Of a DNA stretch of 51,368 nucleotides, positions 7,727 through 17,984 are shown piece by piece. The translations under genes were made by a program, and so were the position numbers. The DNA lies in contig CAXTJP010000013.1 of the NCBI GenBank assembly GCA_964244615.1, positions 1 through 51,368 on the forward strand. Direction: 5' to 3'. Origin of the DNA: BOG-908 sp964244615. GTDB lineage: Bacteria > Pseudomonadota > Alphaproteobacteria > Acetobacterales > Acetobacteraceae. The notes under the pieces are model-generated. The model was not told the DNA's origin. It was given only the letters and a program-made list of their open reading frames with translations, and ran no database searches. Position 1 is the first letter of the stretch; each line of letters begins with the position of its first letter.

Positions 7727-8608
7727 TCAGGCGGCGCTGCGAAACGCCGCCTCGCCTTCGGCGTCGAGCGCCGCAAGGTCGTCTTCCGAGAGAGACAGGC
7801 TGGCGGCCGCGACGTTCTCCTCCAGGTGCGACACGCTCGACGTGCCGGGGATCGGCAGCATTACCGGGCTGCGCGCGAGCACCCAGGCGAGGGCCACCTG
7901 GCTCGGTCCCACCCCGTGCCGGTGTGCGACCTTGTCCAGCAGGGAGCCGGGGCGTGCGAGGCTTCCGGCCGCCAGCGGGAACCAGGGAATGAAGCCGATC
8001 CCGTTGGCTTCGCAATAGCGCAGCACCGCCTCGCTGGTGCGGTCGACCAGGTTGTAGCGGTTCTGCACCGTCGCCACCGGGAACACGCGTCGTGCGGCCT
8101 CGATCTCCTCGACCGAGACCTCGCTCAGCCCGGCGTGGCGGATGATGCCATCGTCCAGCAGCGATCGGATCGCGCCGAACTGCTCGTCGCGCGGCACCTT
8201 GGGGTCGATGCGGTGGAGCTGCCACAGCCCGATCCGCTCCTGTCTGAGAAGCCGCAGGCTCATCAGCGCCTGCTGGCGCAGGTATTCTGGGCGGCCGACG
8301 GGCAACCACTTGTCCGGCCCGGTCCGGCACAGGCCGCCCTTCGTCGCGATCAGGATGCGACCGTAGGGGTGCAGCGCTTCGGCGATGATCTGCTCGGAGA
8401 CGTCCGGGCCGTAGGAATCGGCCGTGTCGACGAAGTTCACGCCGAAATCGGGCAGGCGTCGCACCGTTCGAATTGCCTCCGCACGGTCGGCGGGCTCGCC
8501 CCACACGCCGCGCCCGGTGATCCGCATGGCACCGAAGCCCAGCCGGTTGATCTCGATCTCGCCGCCGACTTTGAAGGTGCCCGATCGGCCTGCGTCCGGT
8601 TCAATCAT
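7727..8608 (-). CDS. aldo/keto reductase
   Basis: 293 aa from ATG 8608, the usual (beta/alpha)8 size; the open frame upstream is Arg-rich and not homologous. The catalytic tetrad is complete: D61 and Y66 in VDTADSYG, K90 in IATKGG, H132 in LWQLHRID. The C-terminal LPIPGTSSVSHLEENVAAASLSL binds NADPH. It resembles the plant/bacterial pyridoxal-reductase-like oxidoreductases. It converges on the S15 hydrolase with a 16-bp gap and is divergent from the amino acid permease. The substrate cannot be told. Confidence 0.93.
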   Translation of the reverse strand: MIEPDAGRSGTFKVGGEIEINRLGFGAMRITGRGVWGEPADRAEAIRTVRRLPDFGVNFVDTADSYGPDVSEQIIAEALHPYGRILIATKGGLCRTGPDKWLPVGRPEYLRQQALMSLRLLRQERIGLWQLHRIDPKVPRDEQFGAIRSLLDDGIIRHAGLSEVSVEEIEAARRVFPVATVQNRYNLVDRTSEAVLRYCEANGIGFIPWFPLAAGSLARPGSLLDKVAHRHGVGPSQVALAWVLARSPVMLPIPGTSSVSHLEENVAAASLSLSEDDLAALDAEGEAAFRSAA

Positions 8609-8738
8609 GCGATGTTCTCCGTTCGGCCAGGGCAACGACTCCCGGGCCGTGCGGTTTCGTGGGGAGCGGCGGCCGACTGTTGACGCGCGGCGCTTGCTTG
8701 CCGCAGATCGGCCGGGCGCAAACGGAAGGCAGTACGGG

Positions 8739-10148
8739 ATGGGCGCCGGCACGACTGATGTGGGCACGGTGCAGGAGGGCGCGGACCCGCCCTCCGGCAG
8801 CCCGGCCCTGGGGCGCAGCCTGCGGGCGCGTCACGTCACCATGATCACGGTCGGCGGCATCATCGGCGCCGGGCTGTTCGTCGGCAGCAGCACGTCCATC
8901 GCGACGATCGGGCCCGCCTGCATCGTCAGCTACGGCATGGCGGGCATGGTGATCCTGCTGGTGATGCGCATGCTGAGCGAACTCGCCGCCGCCAACCCCG
9001 GCGTCGGCGCCTTCACCGAGTTCGCGCGTCTCGGTCTGGGCGAGTGGGCGGGGTTCACCAGCGGCTGGCTGTACTGGTATTTCTGGGTGATGGTGGTGCC
9101 CATCGAGGCCATCGCCGGCGGCGCCATCCTGCACCAGTGGGTAGGGCTGCCGATATGGGCGCTGGCGCTGGCGCTGCTGGCGCTGATGACGGCGATCAAC
9201 CTGCTGTCGACCCGCTCGTTCGGCGAGTTCGAGTTCTGGTTCTCGTCGGTCAAGGTGGCGGCCATCATCGCGTTCGTGCTCATCGCCGGCCTGTACGTGT
9301 GCGGGCTGGGTGTGGCGGTTCGGCCTGGTCTGGGCAACCTCGTCTCGCATGGCGGCTTTGCGCCGTTCGGCTCGCTTGCCGTCCTCGCGGGCGTGACGAG
9401 CGTGATCTTCGCCTTTGTCGGCGCCGAGATCGTGACGATCGCCGCCGTGGAATCGGCCGAGCCGGGGCGCAGCATCGCGCGCATGACGAGCACGGTGGCG
9501 ATCCGCATCCTGCTGTTCTACATGCTGTCCATCACCCTGATCGTCGCGGTCGTGCCTTGGGACAGCATTCGCCCCGGCTTCTCCCCCTTTGCACGGGCGC
9601 TCGGCGTGATCGGCATTCCCGGTGCCGAGGCGATCATGAACCTGGTGGTGCTGACGGCGGTGCTGTCCTGCCTGAACTCGGGACTCTACGTCACCTCGCG
9701 CGTGCTGTTCGGGCTGGCGTCGAAAGGGGATGCGCCCGGCTGGCTGGTCCAGCTGGACGCACGGCTGGTGCCGTCGCGCGCCATACTGTGCGGCGCGGCC
9801 TTCGGCTACGCGGCCATCGCCCTCTCGGTGCTTTCACCCAGCGTGGTGTTCAGCTTCCTGGTCAGCGCCTCGGGGGCGATCGCGCTGTTCAACTACCTGC
9901 TCGTGGTCCTGGCGCAGCTCCGGCTGCGCCGTGTGCTGGAGCGCACAGCGCCCGAACGCCTGGTGATCCGCATGTGGTTTTTCCCCTACGCCAGCTGGGC
10001 GGTGGCCGGCGTGATCGTGGCGGTCCTGGTTGCGATGGCGGCGACCCCGGGGCTGAGGACCCAGTTCTTTGCGAGCTTGTTGGCGGTTGTGGTAGTGTCG
10101 GCTTTGTTCTTGGTGGCTCGCCGCCCGAAGAAAGCAGTCCTTTTTTAA
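8739..10148 (+). CDS. APC-family amino acid permease (GABA/aromatic permease type)
   Basis: 469 aa with about 12 hydrophobic segments. Start ATG 8739 gives a 28-residue cytoplasmic tail, then the family signature RHVTMITVGGIIGAGLFVGS in TM1 (substrate-binding GxIGxG turn). Other landmarks are NPGVGAFTEFARLGLGEWAGFTSGWLYW shared with GabP/AnsP permeases, and FVGAEIVTIAAVESAEP in TM6. It probably imports an amino acid with protons. The last residues and stop (RRPKKAVLF) are encoded by a T-rich repeat, so the natural C-terminus may have been replaced. Confidence 0.88.
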   Translation: MGAGTTDVGTVQEGADPPSGSPALGRSLRARHVTMITVGGIIGAGLFVGSSTSIATIGPACIVSYGMAGMVILLVMRMLSELAAANPGVGAFTEFARLGLGEWAGFTSGWLYWYFWVMVVPIEAIAGGAILHQWVGLPIWALALALLALMTAINLLSTRSFGEFEFWFSSVKVAAIIAFVLIAGLYVCGLGVAVRPGLGNLVSHGGFAPFGSLAVLAGVTSVIFAFVGAEIVTIAAVESAEPGRSIARMTSTVAIRILLFYMLSITLIVAVVPWDSIRPGFSPFARALGVIGIPGAEAIMNLVVLTAVLSCLNSGLYVTSRVLFGLASKGDAPGWLVQLDARLVPSRAILCGAAFGYAAIALSVLSPSVVFSFLVSASGAIALFNYLLVVLAQLRLRRVLERTAPERLVIRMWFFPYASWAVAGVIVAVLVAMAATPGLRTQFFASLLAVVVVSALFLVARRPKKAVLF

Positions 10149-10164
10149 AGGAAATCAAAAAACT
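10127..10164 (-). repeat. T-rich hairpin repeat, copy 1 (minus orientation), over the permease stop
   Basis: On the minus strand it reads AGTTTTTTG, then a small hairpin with arms TCCTTT and AAAGGA (10138-10152), then a CTTTCTTC tail. Copies 2 and 3 at 13614 and 50150 share this layout of a T6-7 run, a short unique stem and an A6-7 run. It supplies the TAA of the permease. Confidence 0.55.
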
Positions 10165-10247
10165 CCTGTTCAGTGTCCGTGGGGCGGGTTCTTTCAATAC
10201 TGGCAGGTGAACAGGATTGCTGATTTTGCCAAAGAGAACCGCTTGCC

Positions 10248-11498
10248 TCAGTCTTCAGGCGGAACGAAATCAGGAATGTTCCGTAGCAGACTGGCCACGA
10301 TTTCAGCGTGCGCAGGCAACAGGTTGGTGTGGCTGCGTATCGTCTGCACGATCCCCGACCGGGCGGTGCCGGCTGCCGCCACGGCCTCCACCCCGGCACG
10401 CAACTCCGCGAAGCCCGACCGCGCCTCGTAGATGTCGTTCAGCAGGCTGGAGATGTCCTCGCTCTGCTGCAGCACGGCGTGGTTGACGGCCTGCCCGACA
10501 TCGTGGTTCGAGCGGACCAGCTCGCCAATCTCGAGCGTCCGCCGGTTTGCCGCCTGCGTCTCGCTCGTCAGCTCGCGCAGGGTTTCGACAGCCTCCTGCA
10601 GAACGACGAGCGTTTTGGCCGCCATCTCTCCTAGCTCCGCCACTACGATTTCCACCGCTCCGGCCTGTGTCGTGGTGGTGGCAGTTTCGCCTGTGGTTCC
10701 GGCGAGCTGCAGCGCCAAGGCAACTTCGTCCAGCGCCAGGGTCAACTTCGCCGACCGATCGTCCAGCGAGGCCACGGATTTTTGCGTCTCGTGCGCCACC
10801 TCCGCCAGCCGCACAGCCAGGTTCGTCATCCGTTCGGCAGCGCCCGTCGTGGCGCGCACGGAGCCGGCCAGGCGGACTGCCCCATCGACGACACGGCTCA
10901 TGGCATCGTCGGCCAGTTCGAAGGGCCGGCCTGCGGCAGCAACCTCGTCGGCGAGGCGCGTCTCGGACAGCTCGACCGCCCCGGCCGCCTCATTGACGGC
11001 AGCGTCAGCCTGCCTCAGTCGTTCGACAAGCTGATCGGCCTCCGCGCGCCCACGCGCCAGCCTCTGGTTTGCCTTCTCGGCGGTGCGTCGCCACGACCCA
11101 CCGAGGCCGCGCGGCTGTCTCACCAGTGTCGCCACCAGGTCGACCATGCTGGCTTCGCCCGCTTCCGCCGGGGCAAGCGGCACGGCGTCGGCCCCCTGTT
11201 GCAGCCGTCGAAACAGCGCGACGAAGAATGAGGCCGCGCGGTGACGGGAGTCGGTCTGTGCCCGACGCACGAGGTAGACCCCCGGCAGCGCGTATAACAG
11301 CAGCGCCACGCAGCTCGCTTTCATCACCATGAACGGGTCGGGATCGTGCTGCAGGGCAGGGGCCACGACCCAGACCAGCCCGGCGGCCAGGACGGCAAAC
11401 CCCCCGAGTAGGAGGTCCAGCAACCGGACGAACCGGCTGTCCGCTGCGGGTTCGGTCGGCATCGACCCTTGAAACGGTCCGGCGACGGGGCGCAGCAT
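10248..11498 (-). CDS. membrane-anchored long coiled-coil protein, function unknown
   Basis: 416 aa. Two adjacent transmembrane helices (about residues 25-47 and 58-77, LLLGGFAVLAAGLVWVV and ASCVALLLYALPGVYLV) are followed by about 300 residues of Ala/Glu/Leu heptads with repeated TxxxTTxAxE-like segments. The layout recalls methyl-accepting chemotaxis proteins, but the conserved hairpin tip and methylation sites are absent, so I do not call it an MCP. It may be a scaffold or a sensor lacking a kinase interface. ATG 11462 (MPTEPAADSRF) is an alternative start. It is divergent from the aldehyde dehydrogenase with 148 bp between. Confidence 0.6.
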   Translation of the reverse strand: MLRPVAGPFQGSMPTEPAADSRFVRLLDLLLGGFAVLAAGLVWVVAPALQHDPDPFMVMKASCVALLLYALPGVYLVRRAQTDSRHRAASFFVALFRRLQQGADAVPLAPAEAGEASMVDLVATLVRQPRGLGGSWRRTAEKANQRLARGRAEADQLVERLRQADAAVNEAAGAVELSETRLADEVAAAGRPFELADDAMSRVVDGAVRLAGSVRATTGAAERMTNLAVRLAEVAHETQKSVASLDDRSAKLTLALDEVALALQLAGTTGETATTTTQAGAVEIVVAELGEMAAKTLVVLQEAVETLRELTSETQAANRRTLEIGELVRSNHDVGQAVNHAVLQQSEDISSLLNDIYEARSGFAELRAGVEAVAAAGTARSGIVQTIRSHTNLLPAHAEIVASLLRNIPDFVPPED

Positions 11499-11646
11499 GC
11501 GGGCTCCTGCGGTGTTGAACCGCTCCAGTGTGGCCGTGCCCAGTTAATGGGCGGTAAATGCGCTCATCCCGACGACTTGGGTGGAGGCCGCGCATTCCTC
11601 AACGGCCGGCCAGCCCCTATCCTGGCCAGGCCTTGCGGAGAAACCC

Positions 11647-13122
11647 ATGCTCAACCCCGAATCGCCGCTGAAGCTCGCCGACCCCGACCTGCTACGCCAG
11701 GCCAACCTGATCGACGGGCAGTGGGTGCAGGCCGGGAGCGGCCGGACCATCGCCGTGCGCAACCCGGCCAACGGCGAGCTGGTGGGCGAGGTGCCCAGCA
11801 TGGGGCGGGACGAGACGCGGCGGGCGATCGAGGCCGCGTTCGTGGCGCAGAAATCCTGGCGAAAGCTGACGGCCAAGGAGCGGCAGCGCCCGCTGCGCAG
11901 GCTGTTCGACCTGATGATGGCGAACCAGGAGGACCTGGCGGTGATCATGACCGCCGAACAGGGCAAGCCGCTCGCCGAGAGCCGTGGCGAGATCGCCTAC
12001 GCCGCCAGCTTCATCGAGTTCTTCGCAGAGGAGGCCAAGCGCATCTACGGCGACACGATCCCGCAGCACCTCCCGGGACGTCGGATCATCGTGCAGAAGG
12101 AGCCGATCGGGGTGTTTGCCGCGATCACGCCGTGGAACTTCCCGGCCGCGATGATCACGCGCAAGGCGGGGCCCGGCTGGGCGGCCGGCTGCGCCGGCGT
12201 GATCCGGCCGGCGACGCAGACCCCGTTCTCGGCGCTGGCGCTCGGCGCGCTGGCCGAACGGGCGGGGCTGCCGCGGGGCATCTGCAACATCCTGACCGGG
12301 CCGGCCACCGCCATCGGCGAAGAGATGACCTCCAACCCGAAGGTGCGGAAGCTGACGTTCACGGGCAGCACAGGCGTGGGCGCCAAGCTGCTGGCGCAGT
12401 GCGCGCCAACCATCAAGAAGACCAGCATGGAGCTGGGCGGCAACGCGCCGTTCATCGTGTTCGACGATGCCGACCTGGACGAAGCCGTCCGCGGCGCGCT
12501 GGCCAGCAAGTATCGCAACACCGGGCAGACCTGCGTCTGTGCGAACCGCCTGCTGGTGCAGGACGGGGTGTTCGACGCGTTCACCGCCAAGCTGACGGCC
12601 GCTGTGGAAGCCCTCAAGGTGGGCAACGGCATGGAGGAGGGGGTCACGCAGGGCCCGCTGATCAACGCCGACGCGCTGGCCAAGGTGGAGGCGCACGTCG
12701 CCGATGCGGTGCAGCGCGGCGCGCGCGTGGTGACCGGCGGCAAGCGGCATCGGCTCGGCGGAAACTTCTACGAGCCCACCATCCTGGCGGACGTTCCGCG
12801 CACGGCCGACATCTTTCGCGACGAGACGTTCGGACCGGTGGCGCCGCTGTTCCGGTTCACCACCGAGGAAGAGGCGGTAGAGATGGCCAACGACACGGAG
12901 TTCGGCCTGGCCGCGTATTTCTACACGCGCGACGTGGGCCGTGTCTTCCGCGTCGCCGAGGCGATCGAGGCCGGCATCATCGGCATCAACGAGGGCATCA
13001 TCTCGACCGAGGTGGCGCCGTTCGGCGGTGTGAAATCCTCGGGTCTCGGCCGTGAAGGTTCCAAATACGGCATCGAGGATTATCTGGAGATCAAGTATCT
13101 TTGCCTCGGCGGAATAGGGTGA
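11647..13122 (+). CDS. gabD: NAD(P)-dependent aldehyde dehydrogenase, succinate-semialdehyde dehydrogenase type
   Basis: 491 aa. The start MLNPESPLKLADPDLLRQANLIDGQWV matches GabD-type N-termini. Catalytic Cys C296 (GNTGQTCVCANR context) and the general base E262 (MELGGNAPF) are present, as is the cofactor-fold Gly pattern FTGSTGVGAKL. It oxidises succinate semialdehyde to succinate, ending GABA breakdown, which fits the GABA-type permease 3 kb upstream. Oddity: the cofactor-site Lys of the usual VxKPAE motif is Arg here (R187 in VIRPATQTP), and the Glu after PA is Thr. This could shift cofactor preference or lower activity. Confidence 0.88.
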   Translation: MLNPESPLKLADPDLLRQANLIDGQWVQAGSGRTIAVRNPANGELVGEVPSMGRDETRRAIEAAFVAQKSWRKLTAKERQRPLRRLFDLMMANQEDLAVIMTAEQGKPLAESRGEIAYAASFIEFFAEEAKRIYGDTIPQHLPGRRIIVQKEPIGVFAAITPWNFPAAMITRKAGPGWAAGCAGVIRPATQTPFSALALGALAERAGLPRGICNILTGPATAIGEEMTSNPKVRKLTFTGSTGVGAKLLAQCAPTIKKTSMELGGNAPFIVFDDADLDEAVRGALASKYRNTGQTCVCANRLLVQDGVFDAFTAKLTAAVEALKVGNGMEEGVTQGPLINADALAKVEAHVADAVQRGARVVTGGKRHRLGGNFYEPTILADVPRTADIFRDETFGPVAPLFRFTTEEEAVEMANDTEFGLAAYFYTRDVGRVFRVAEAIEAGIIGINEGIISTEVAPFGGVKSSGLGREGSKYGIEDYLEIKYLCLGGIG

Positions 13123-13223
13123 GCCGCTATGCGCCGGTCGTGGCGTCGATGCTGATGGCTGCCTGTATCGGTTCGGCAGCTTCATCTCCCCCCGGGTTGA
13201 TCGCGAACGTGAAGGAGCGGACG

Positions 13224-13613
13224 ATGGAAGCGACGGCGAGCGGGACGTTCGAGGTTACGTTGAAGCCGGTTGCGGGTGCCGACCCGTCGATCGGCAGCCT
13301 GTCGATCCAGAAGAGTTTTCAGGGCGATCTGCAGGGTGGCAGCGTCGGCCAGATGCTCGCCATACGCACGCCACGGGAAAACTCCGCCGGCTACGTCGCG
13401 ATGGAGCGTGTGACCGCAACGCTCGCCGGCCGGCACGGCACCTTCGCGCTTCAGCACAGCGGCACGATGGACCGCGGAGCGCAATCCGCGTCCGTCACCG
13501 TAGTACCGGACTCCGCGACCGACGGCCTGTCCGGCCTGACCGGAACGATGAAGATCACCATACCCGAAGGCAAACACCACTACGTCTTTGCCTACACCCT
13601 ACCCGACAAGTAA
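13224..13613 (+). CDS. DUF3224 domain protein
   Basis: 129 aa, a full-length small beta-barrel-like DUF3224 protein: ATGTFEV-like start (MEATASGTFEV), LSIQKSFQGDLQGGSVGQML, SAGYVAMERVTATLAGRHGTFALQHSGTM and SVTVVPDSATDGLSGLTGTM. ATG 13224 is chosen because AAGGAG lies 6 bp upstream. A GTG at 13119 that overlaps the gabD stop would add a lipoprotein-like leader (MLMAAC), so export cannot be excluded. The function is unknown. Confidence 0.85.
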   Translation: MEATASGTFEVTLKPVAGADPSIGSLSIQKSFQGDLQGGSVGQMLAIRTPRENSAGYVAMERVTATLAGRHGTFALQHSGTMDRGAQSASVTVVPDSATDGLSGLTGTMKITIPEGKHHYVFAYTLPDK

Positions 13614-13646
13614 AAGTTTTTTGGTTCTTTTCTTAAAAAAAGAACC
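13614..13646 (+). terminator. T-rich hairpin repeat, copy 2, after the DUF3224 gene
   Basis: Immediately after the TAA comes AAGTTTTTT, then arms GGTTCTTT (13623-13630) and AAAGAACC (13639-13646). The T-run precedes the stem rather than following it, so on the plus strand it is not a classical rho-independent terminator. Read from the other strand it has stem plus A-run. Same family as the elements at 10127 and 50150. Confidence 0.6.
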
Positions 13647-13667
13647 GCTTCCTCAGGATGACACCCC

Positions 13668-15038
<1,371 letters not shown>

Positions 15039-15881
15039 GTGCCCGAGGGGCACACCGTCCATCGCCTGGCGCGCGCGTTCGACACCGCCTTCGTCGGCAG
15101 GCGTGTCGAGGCCAGCAGCCCGCAGGGCCGCTTCGCCGACGGCGCGGCGCGGCTCGACGGTCGCGCGCTGCTGTCGGCCGAGGCGCAGGGCAAGCAGATG
15201 TTCCTGGGCTTCTCCGACGAGACCTGGCTACGCGTGCATCTCGGGTTGTACGGCATGTGGCGGTTTGCCGGGCCGGGACTGCAAGGCATCGGCCGGCGGA
15301 CGCGCAAGCTGGCCGACGACGCGGCCTTTCCGCCACCGCCCGCGGATGCCGTGCGTCTTCGGTTGCTGGCCGGCAACCGTCTGGCCGATCTGAGCGGGCC
15401 CACCGCCTGCGCCGTGATCACGCCGGAGGAAAAACGGGTGGCGATGGCCCAGTTGGGCGAGGACCCGCTTCGCGACGATGCCGATCCCGCCAGGGCCTAC
15501 GCAAAGCTGCATGCGTCACGCACCGCGCTGGCGCTGCTGCTGATGCGCCAGGACATCGTGGCCGGAATCGGCAACATCTACCGTGCGGAGATGTTGTTCC
15601 GCTCGCGCCTGGAGCCGCATCGGCCGGGCCGGGAACTGGACGAAGATGTCTGGATGGCACTGTGGAGCGACCTTGCGGGCCTGCTGCGCGACGGCGTGAA
15701 GGTCGGGCGGATCGTCACCACGTTGCCGGAACACCGCATGCGCGCAGGCACCCGGCGCGACGACGCGGTTTACGTGGCGCACCGTGCCGGCCGGCCCTGC
15801 CACGTGTGCCGCACTCCGGTATCGTCGGAGATGCTGGGCGGACGGACGCTGTACTGGTGCACGGTTTGTCAGACGGAATGA
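15039..15881 (+). CDS. Fpg/Nei-family DNA glycosylase
   Basis: 280 aa from GTG 15039, which touches the gor stop codon. The N-terminal MPEGHTVHRLAR gives the catalytic Pro2 and Glu3 of this bifunctional glycosylase/AP-lyase family; PEGHT is more Nei-like than Fpg-like. The H2TH segment is DIVAGIGNIYRAEMLF. The C-terminal zinc finger is CHVC...CTVC in the last 25 residues. It removes oxidised bases, probably pyrimidines. Coupling to gor is consistent with a joint role in oxidative stress. It converges on the PPK2 gene with a 30-bp gap. Confidence 0.92.
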   Translation: MPEGHTVHRLARAFDTAFVGRRVEASSPQGRFADGAARLDGRALLSAEAQGKQMFLGFSDETWLRVHLGLYGMWRFAGPGLQGIGRRTRKLADDAAFPPPPADAVRLRLLAGNRLADLSGPTACAVITPEEKRVAMAQLGEDPLRDDADPARAYAKLHASRTALALLLMRQDIVAGIGNIYRAEMLFRSRLEPHRPGRELDEDVWMALWSDLAGLLRDGVKVGRIVTTLPEHRMRAGTRRDDAVYVAHRAGRPCHVCRTPVSSEMLGGRTLYWCTVCQTE

Positions 15882-15911
15882 CCGGGCGGCCAGTTCGCGT
15901 CGCGCCTCGGG

Positions 15912-16796
15912 TCACTCCTCCTGCAGGGCCTTGCGTGAGGCTTCCAGGATCGCCCGCTCGGCGGCCGGGGGCGAGGGCTCGTGGAGGTCAAGCTGCTCCA
16001 GCGCCTCGATCAGGGCTTCGGCCACGATCAGATGCGCGAAGGCCTTGTCATCGGCAGGCACAACGAACCAGGGCGCGTGTCGGGTGGCCGTCGCTCGGAT
16101 GGCATGGTCGTAAGCGTCCTGGTAGGCGTCCCAATGGGCGCGCTCCTTCAAGTCGCCGGCGTTGAACTTCCAGTTCTTGTGCGGCTCGTCAATGCGGCTC
16201 AGGAAGCGCCGCTTCTGCTCGTCGCGACTGACGTTGAGGAAGATCTTCAGGACCGAGGTACCCTGGCGGTGCAGGTAGGTTTCGAACGCGGCGATGTCTT
16301 CGAGCCGGTGTTTCCAGAACTTCTTCCCGCGCAGCGCCTCGGGCAGCCGCAGATGGTCGAGCATTTCGGGGTGGACCCGGACAATCAGGACATCCTCGTA
16401 ATGGCTGCGGTTGAACAGGGCGATGTGGCCGCGTGAAGGGGCGTGCATATGGACGCGCCACAGGAACCCGTGGCTCAGGTCCTCCGGGCCTGGCTGCTTG
16501 AAGGAGGTGACCGAGATGCCCTGCGGGTTCACGCCGGTCATCACGTGCTTGATGGTGCCGTCCTTGCCGGCCGCATCCATCGCCTGCAGCACCACCAGCA
16601 TGGACCAGCGGTCATCCGCGTAAAGCCTGGTCTGCAGCTCGGAAAGGCGGGCCACGCCGTCGGCGAGCCGTCCCGTGAGATCGTGGTGGTCGAAACCGCC
16701 GCCACGGTCGGCGGGGTCGTGGTCGCGCAACCTGAAATGGTCGCCGTCGGTCACGCGGTAGCGGTCCAGCAGCCGGGTCGTGTCGGGCGCGCTCAC
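15912..16796 (-). CDS. PPK2-family polyphosphate:nucleotide phosphotransferase
   Basis: 294 aa from GTG 16796. The P-loop kinase core of PPK2 is plain: LQAMDAAGKDGTIKHVMTG (Walker A, GKDGT), FNRSHYEDVLIVRVHPE, and the lid region KIFLNVSRDEQKRRFL with its basic residues. The enzyme moves phosphate between polyphosphate and a nucleoside phosphate; length and the KHVMTGVNPQG motif suit the single-domain class I-like branch. Its start overlaps the SDR stop (GTGA), so the two are translationally coupled. Last gene of the minus-strand run starting at 21047. Confidence 0.93.
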   Translation of the reverse strand: MSAPDTTRLLDRYRVTDGDHFRLRDHDPADRGGGFDHHDLTGRLADGVARLSELQTRLYADDRWSMLVVLQAMDAAGKDGTIKHVMTGVNPQGISVTSFKQPGPEDLSHGFLWRVHMHAPSRGHIALFNRSHYEDVLIVRVHPEMLDHLRLPEALRGKKFWKHRLEDIAAFETYLHRQGTSVLKIFLNVSRDEQKRRFLSRIDEPHKNWKFNAGDLKERAHWDAYQDAYDHAIRATATRHAPWFVVPADDKAFAHLIVAEALIEALEQLDLHEPSPPAAERAILEASRKALQEE

Positions 16797-17548
16797 GACG
16801 CGCGCTTGACCGCGAGCGGGGCGGAGGCCTGGCAGGTGGGCATCATCTCGATCCGGTTGATGTTCACGTGCCGCGGCAGGCCGGCGACCCAGGTCACCGC
16901 CTCGGCGATGTCCTCGGCGGTCAGCGGCTCGGTTCCCTTGTACACGGCGGCGGCGCGTTCGCTGTCGCCGCCGAAACGGATCTCGGAGAACTCGGTGCCG
17001 CCGCACAGGCCGGGCTCGATGTCGGTGACGCGCAGGTCGGTGCCGACGAGGTCGGCCCGCAGGTTCAGTGAGAACTGCTTCACGAACGCCTTGGTGGCAC
17101 CGTACACGTGGCCGCCGGGGTAGGGATAGGTGGCGGCGATGCTGCCCAGGTTCACCACATGGCCGCGGTGGCGGGCCACCATCCCGGGCAGCAGCGCCCG
17201 CGTCATGTGGATCAGGCCGGTGACGTTGGTCGCCACCATGCGATCCCAGTCCGCCGGGTCGGCCTCCTGCGCGGGGCCGAGACCCAGCGCCAGGCCGGCA
17301 TTGTTCACCAGCAGGTCGATCTCCCGCCAATCCGGCGGCAGGGCAGCGGGCAGCGCCGCGATGGCGGCCGTGTCGGTCACGTCCAGCCGGTAGGGCAGCA
17401 CGGCGTCGTCGAGCTCGGCGGCGAGCGCGTCCAGCCGGTCCTGGCGGCGTCCGCTGGCGACCACGCGCCAGCCGGACGCCACCAGGCGGCGGGTGATCGC
17501 CGCCCCGAAACCGGCCGTGGCGCCGGTGACGAGAGCGGTGCCGATCAC
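16793..17548 (-). CDS. SDR-family NAD(P)-dependent oxidoreductase (YdfG-like)
   Basis: 251 aa from GTG 17548. Rossmann motif TGATAGFG near residue 9, NNAG at about 84-87, a catalytic Ser in NLGSIAATY and the YxxxK pair in YGATKAF. The C-terminal YKGTEPLTAEDIAEAVTWVAGLP and NINRIEMMPTCQ match 3-hydroxy acid/serine dehydrogenases of the YdfG group. It probably oxidises hydroxy acids with NADP+; the real substrate is unknown. Start and stop both overlap neighbours by GTGA. Confidence 0.92.
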   Translation of the reverse strand: MIGTALVTGATAGFGAAITRRLVASGWRVVASGRRQDRLDALAAELDDAVLPYRLDVTDTAAIAALPAALPPDWREIDLLVNNAGLALGLGPAQEADPADWDRMVATNVTGLIHMTRALLPGMVARHRGHVVNLGSIAATYPYPGGHVYGATKAFVKQFSLNLRADLVGTDLRVTDIEPGLCGGTEFSEIRFGGDSERAAAVYKGTEPLTAEDIAEAVTWVAGLPRHVNINRIEMMPTCQASAPLAVKRAS

Positions 17549-17943
17549 TGGAGCTCGATCTCCACCGGCACGTTGTTCCGGGTTGCCTTGCTGTAGGGGC
17601 AGACCTCGTGCGCGCGATGCACCAGCTGCTCGGCGGTGGCACGGTCCACGCCGTCGATCCTGGGCTTGAGCTTGACGGCGATGCTGTAGTCGTTGCCGTT
17701 GACGTTCAGCGTCACCTCGGCGGTCACGTGCACGGCCTCGGGCTTGATCTTGTCCGCACCGGCCACGGCCATGATGGCCGAGCCGAAACAGGCGGAGTAG
17801 CCGGCCGCGAAGAGCTGCTCGGGGTTGGTGGCGTCCGGCTTGTTCGAGCCGGGCATGGCTAGATCGTGGTGCAGCGCGCCGTCCGAGCTGTCCACGTGAC
17901 CGTTGCGGCCGGCGGTGGTGGTGGCGATCGCGGTGTAGGCCAT
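17545..17943 (-). CDS. ohr: organic hydroperoxide resistance protein, Ohr/OsmC family
   Basis: 132 aa. It is a thiol peroxidase that reduces organic and fatty-acid hydroperoxides. Both reactive cysteines are visible: C52 in GYSACFGSA and C115 in HEVCPYSKATRNN. The peroxide-site Arg (R13 in AGRNG) and Glu (E42 in NPEQLF) are also present. ATG 17943 has AGGAGG about 6 bp upstream. The frame continues open upstream into a hydrolase remnant, but the RBS decides this start. No MarR-type ohrR gene is adjacent. Confidence 0.95.
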   Translation of the reverse strand: MAYTAIATTTAGRNGHVDSSDGALHHDLAMPGSNKPDATNPEQLFAAGYSACFGSAIMAVAGADKIKPEAVHVTAEVTLNVNGNDYSIAVKLKPRIDGVDRATAEQLVHRAHEVCPYSKATRNNVPVEIELQ

Positions 17944-17984
17944 GGTATCCTCCTGGTCGTCTGCAGCCGGCCTTGCCGGTTCGC

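Noticed and set aside
10248..11498. Methyl-accepting chemotaxis protein
   Set aside because: It has two membrane helices and long heptads, but no conserved signalling hairpin tip or methylation motif.
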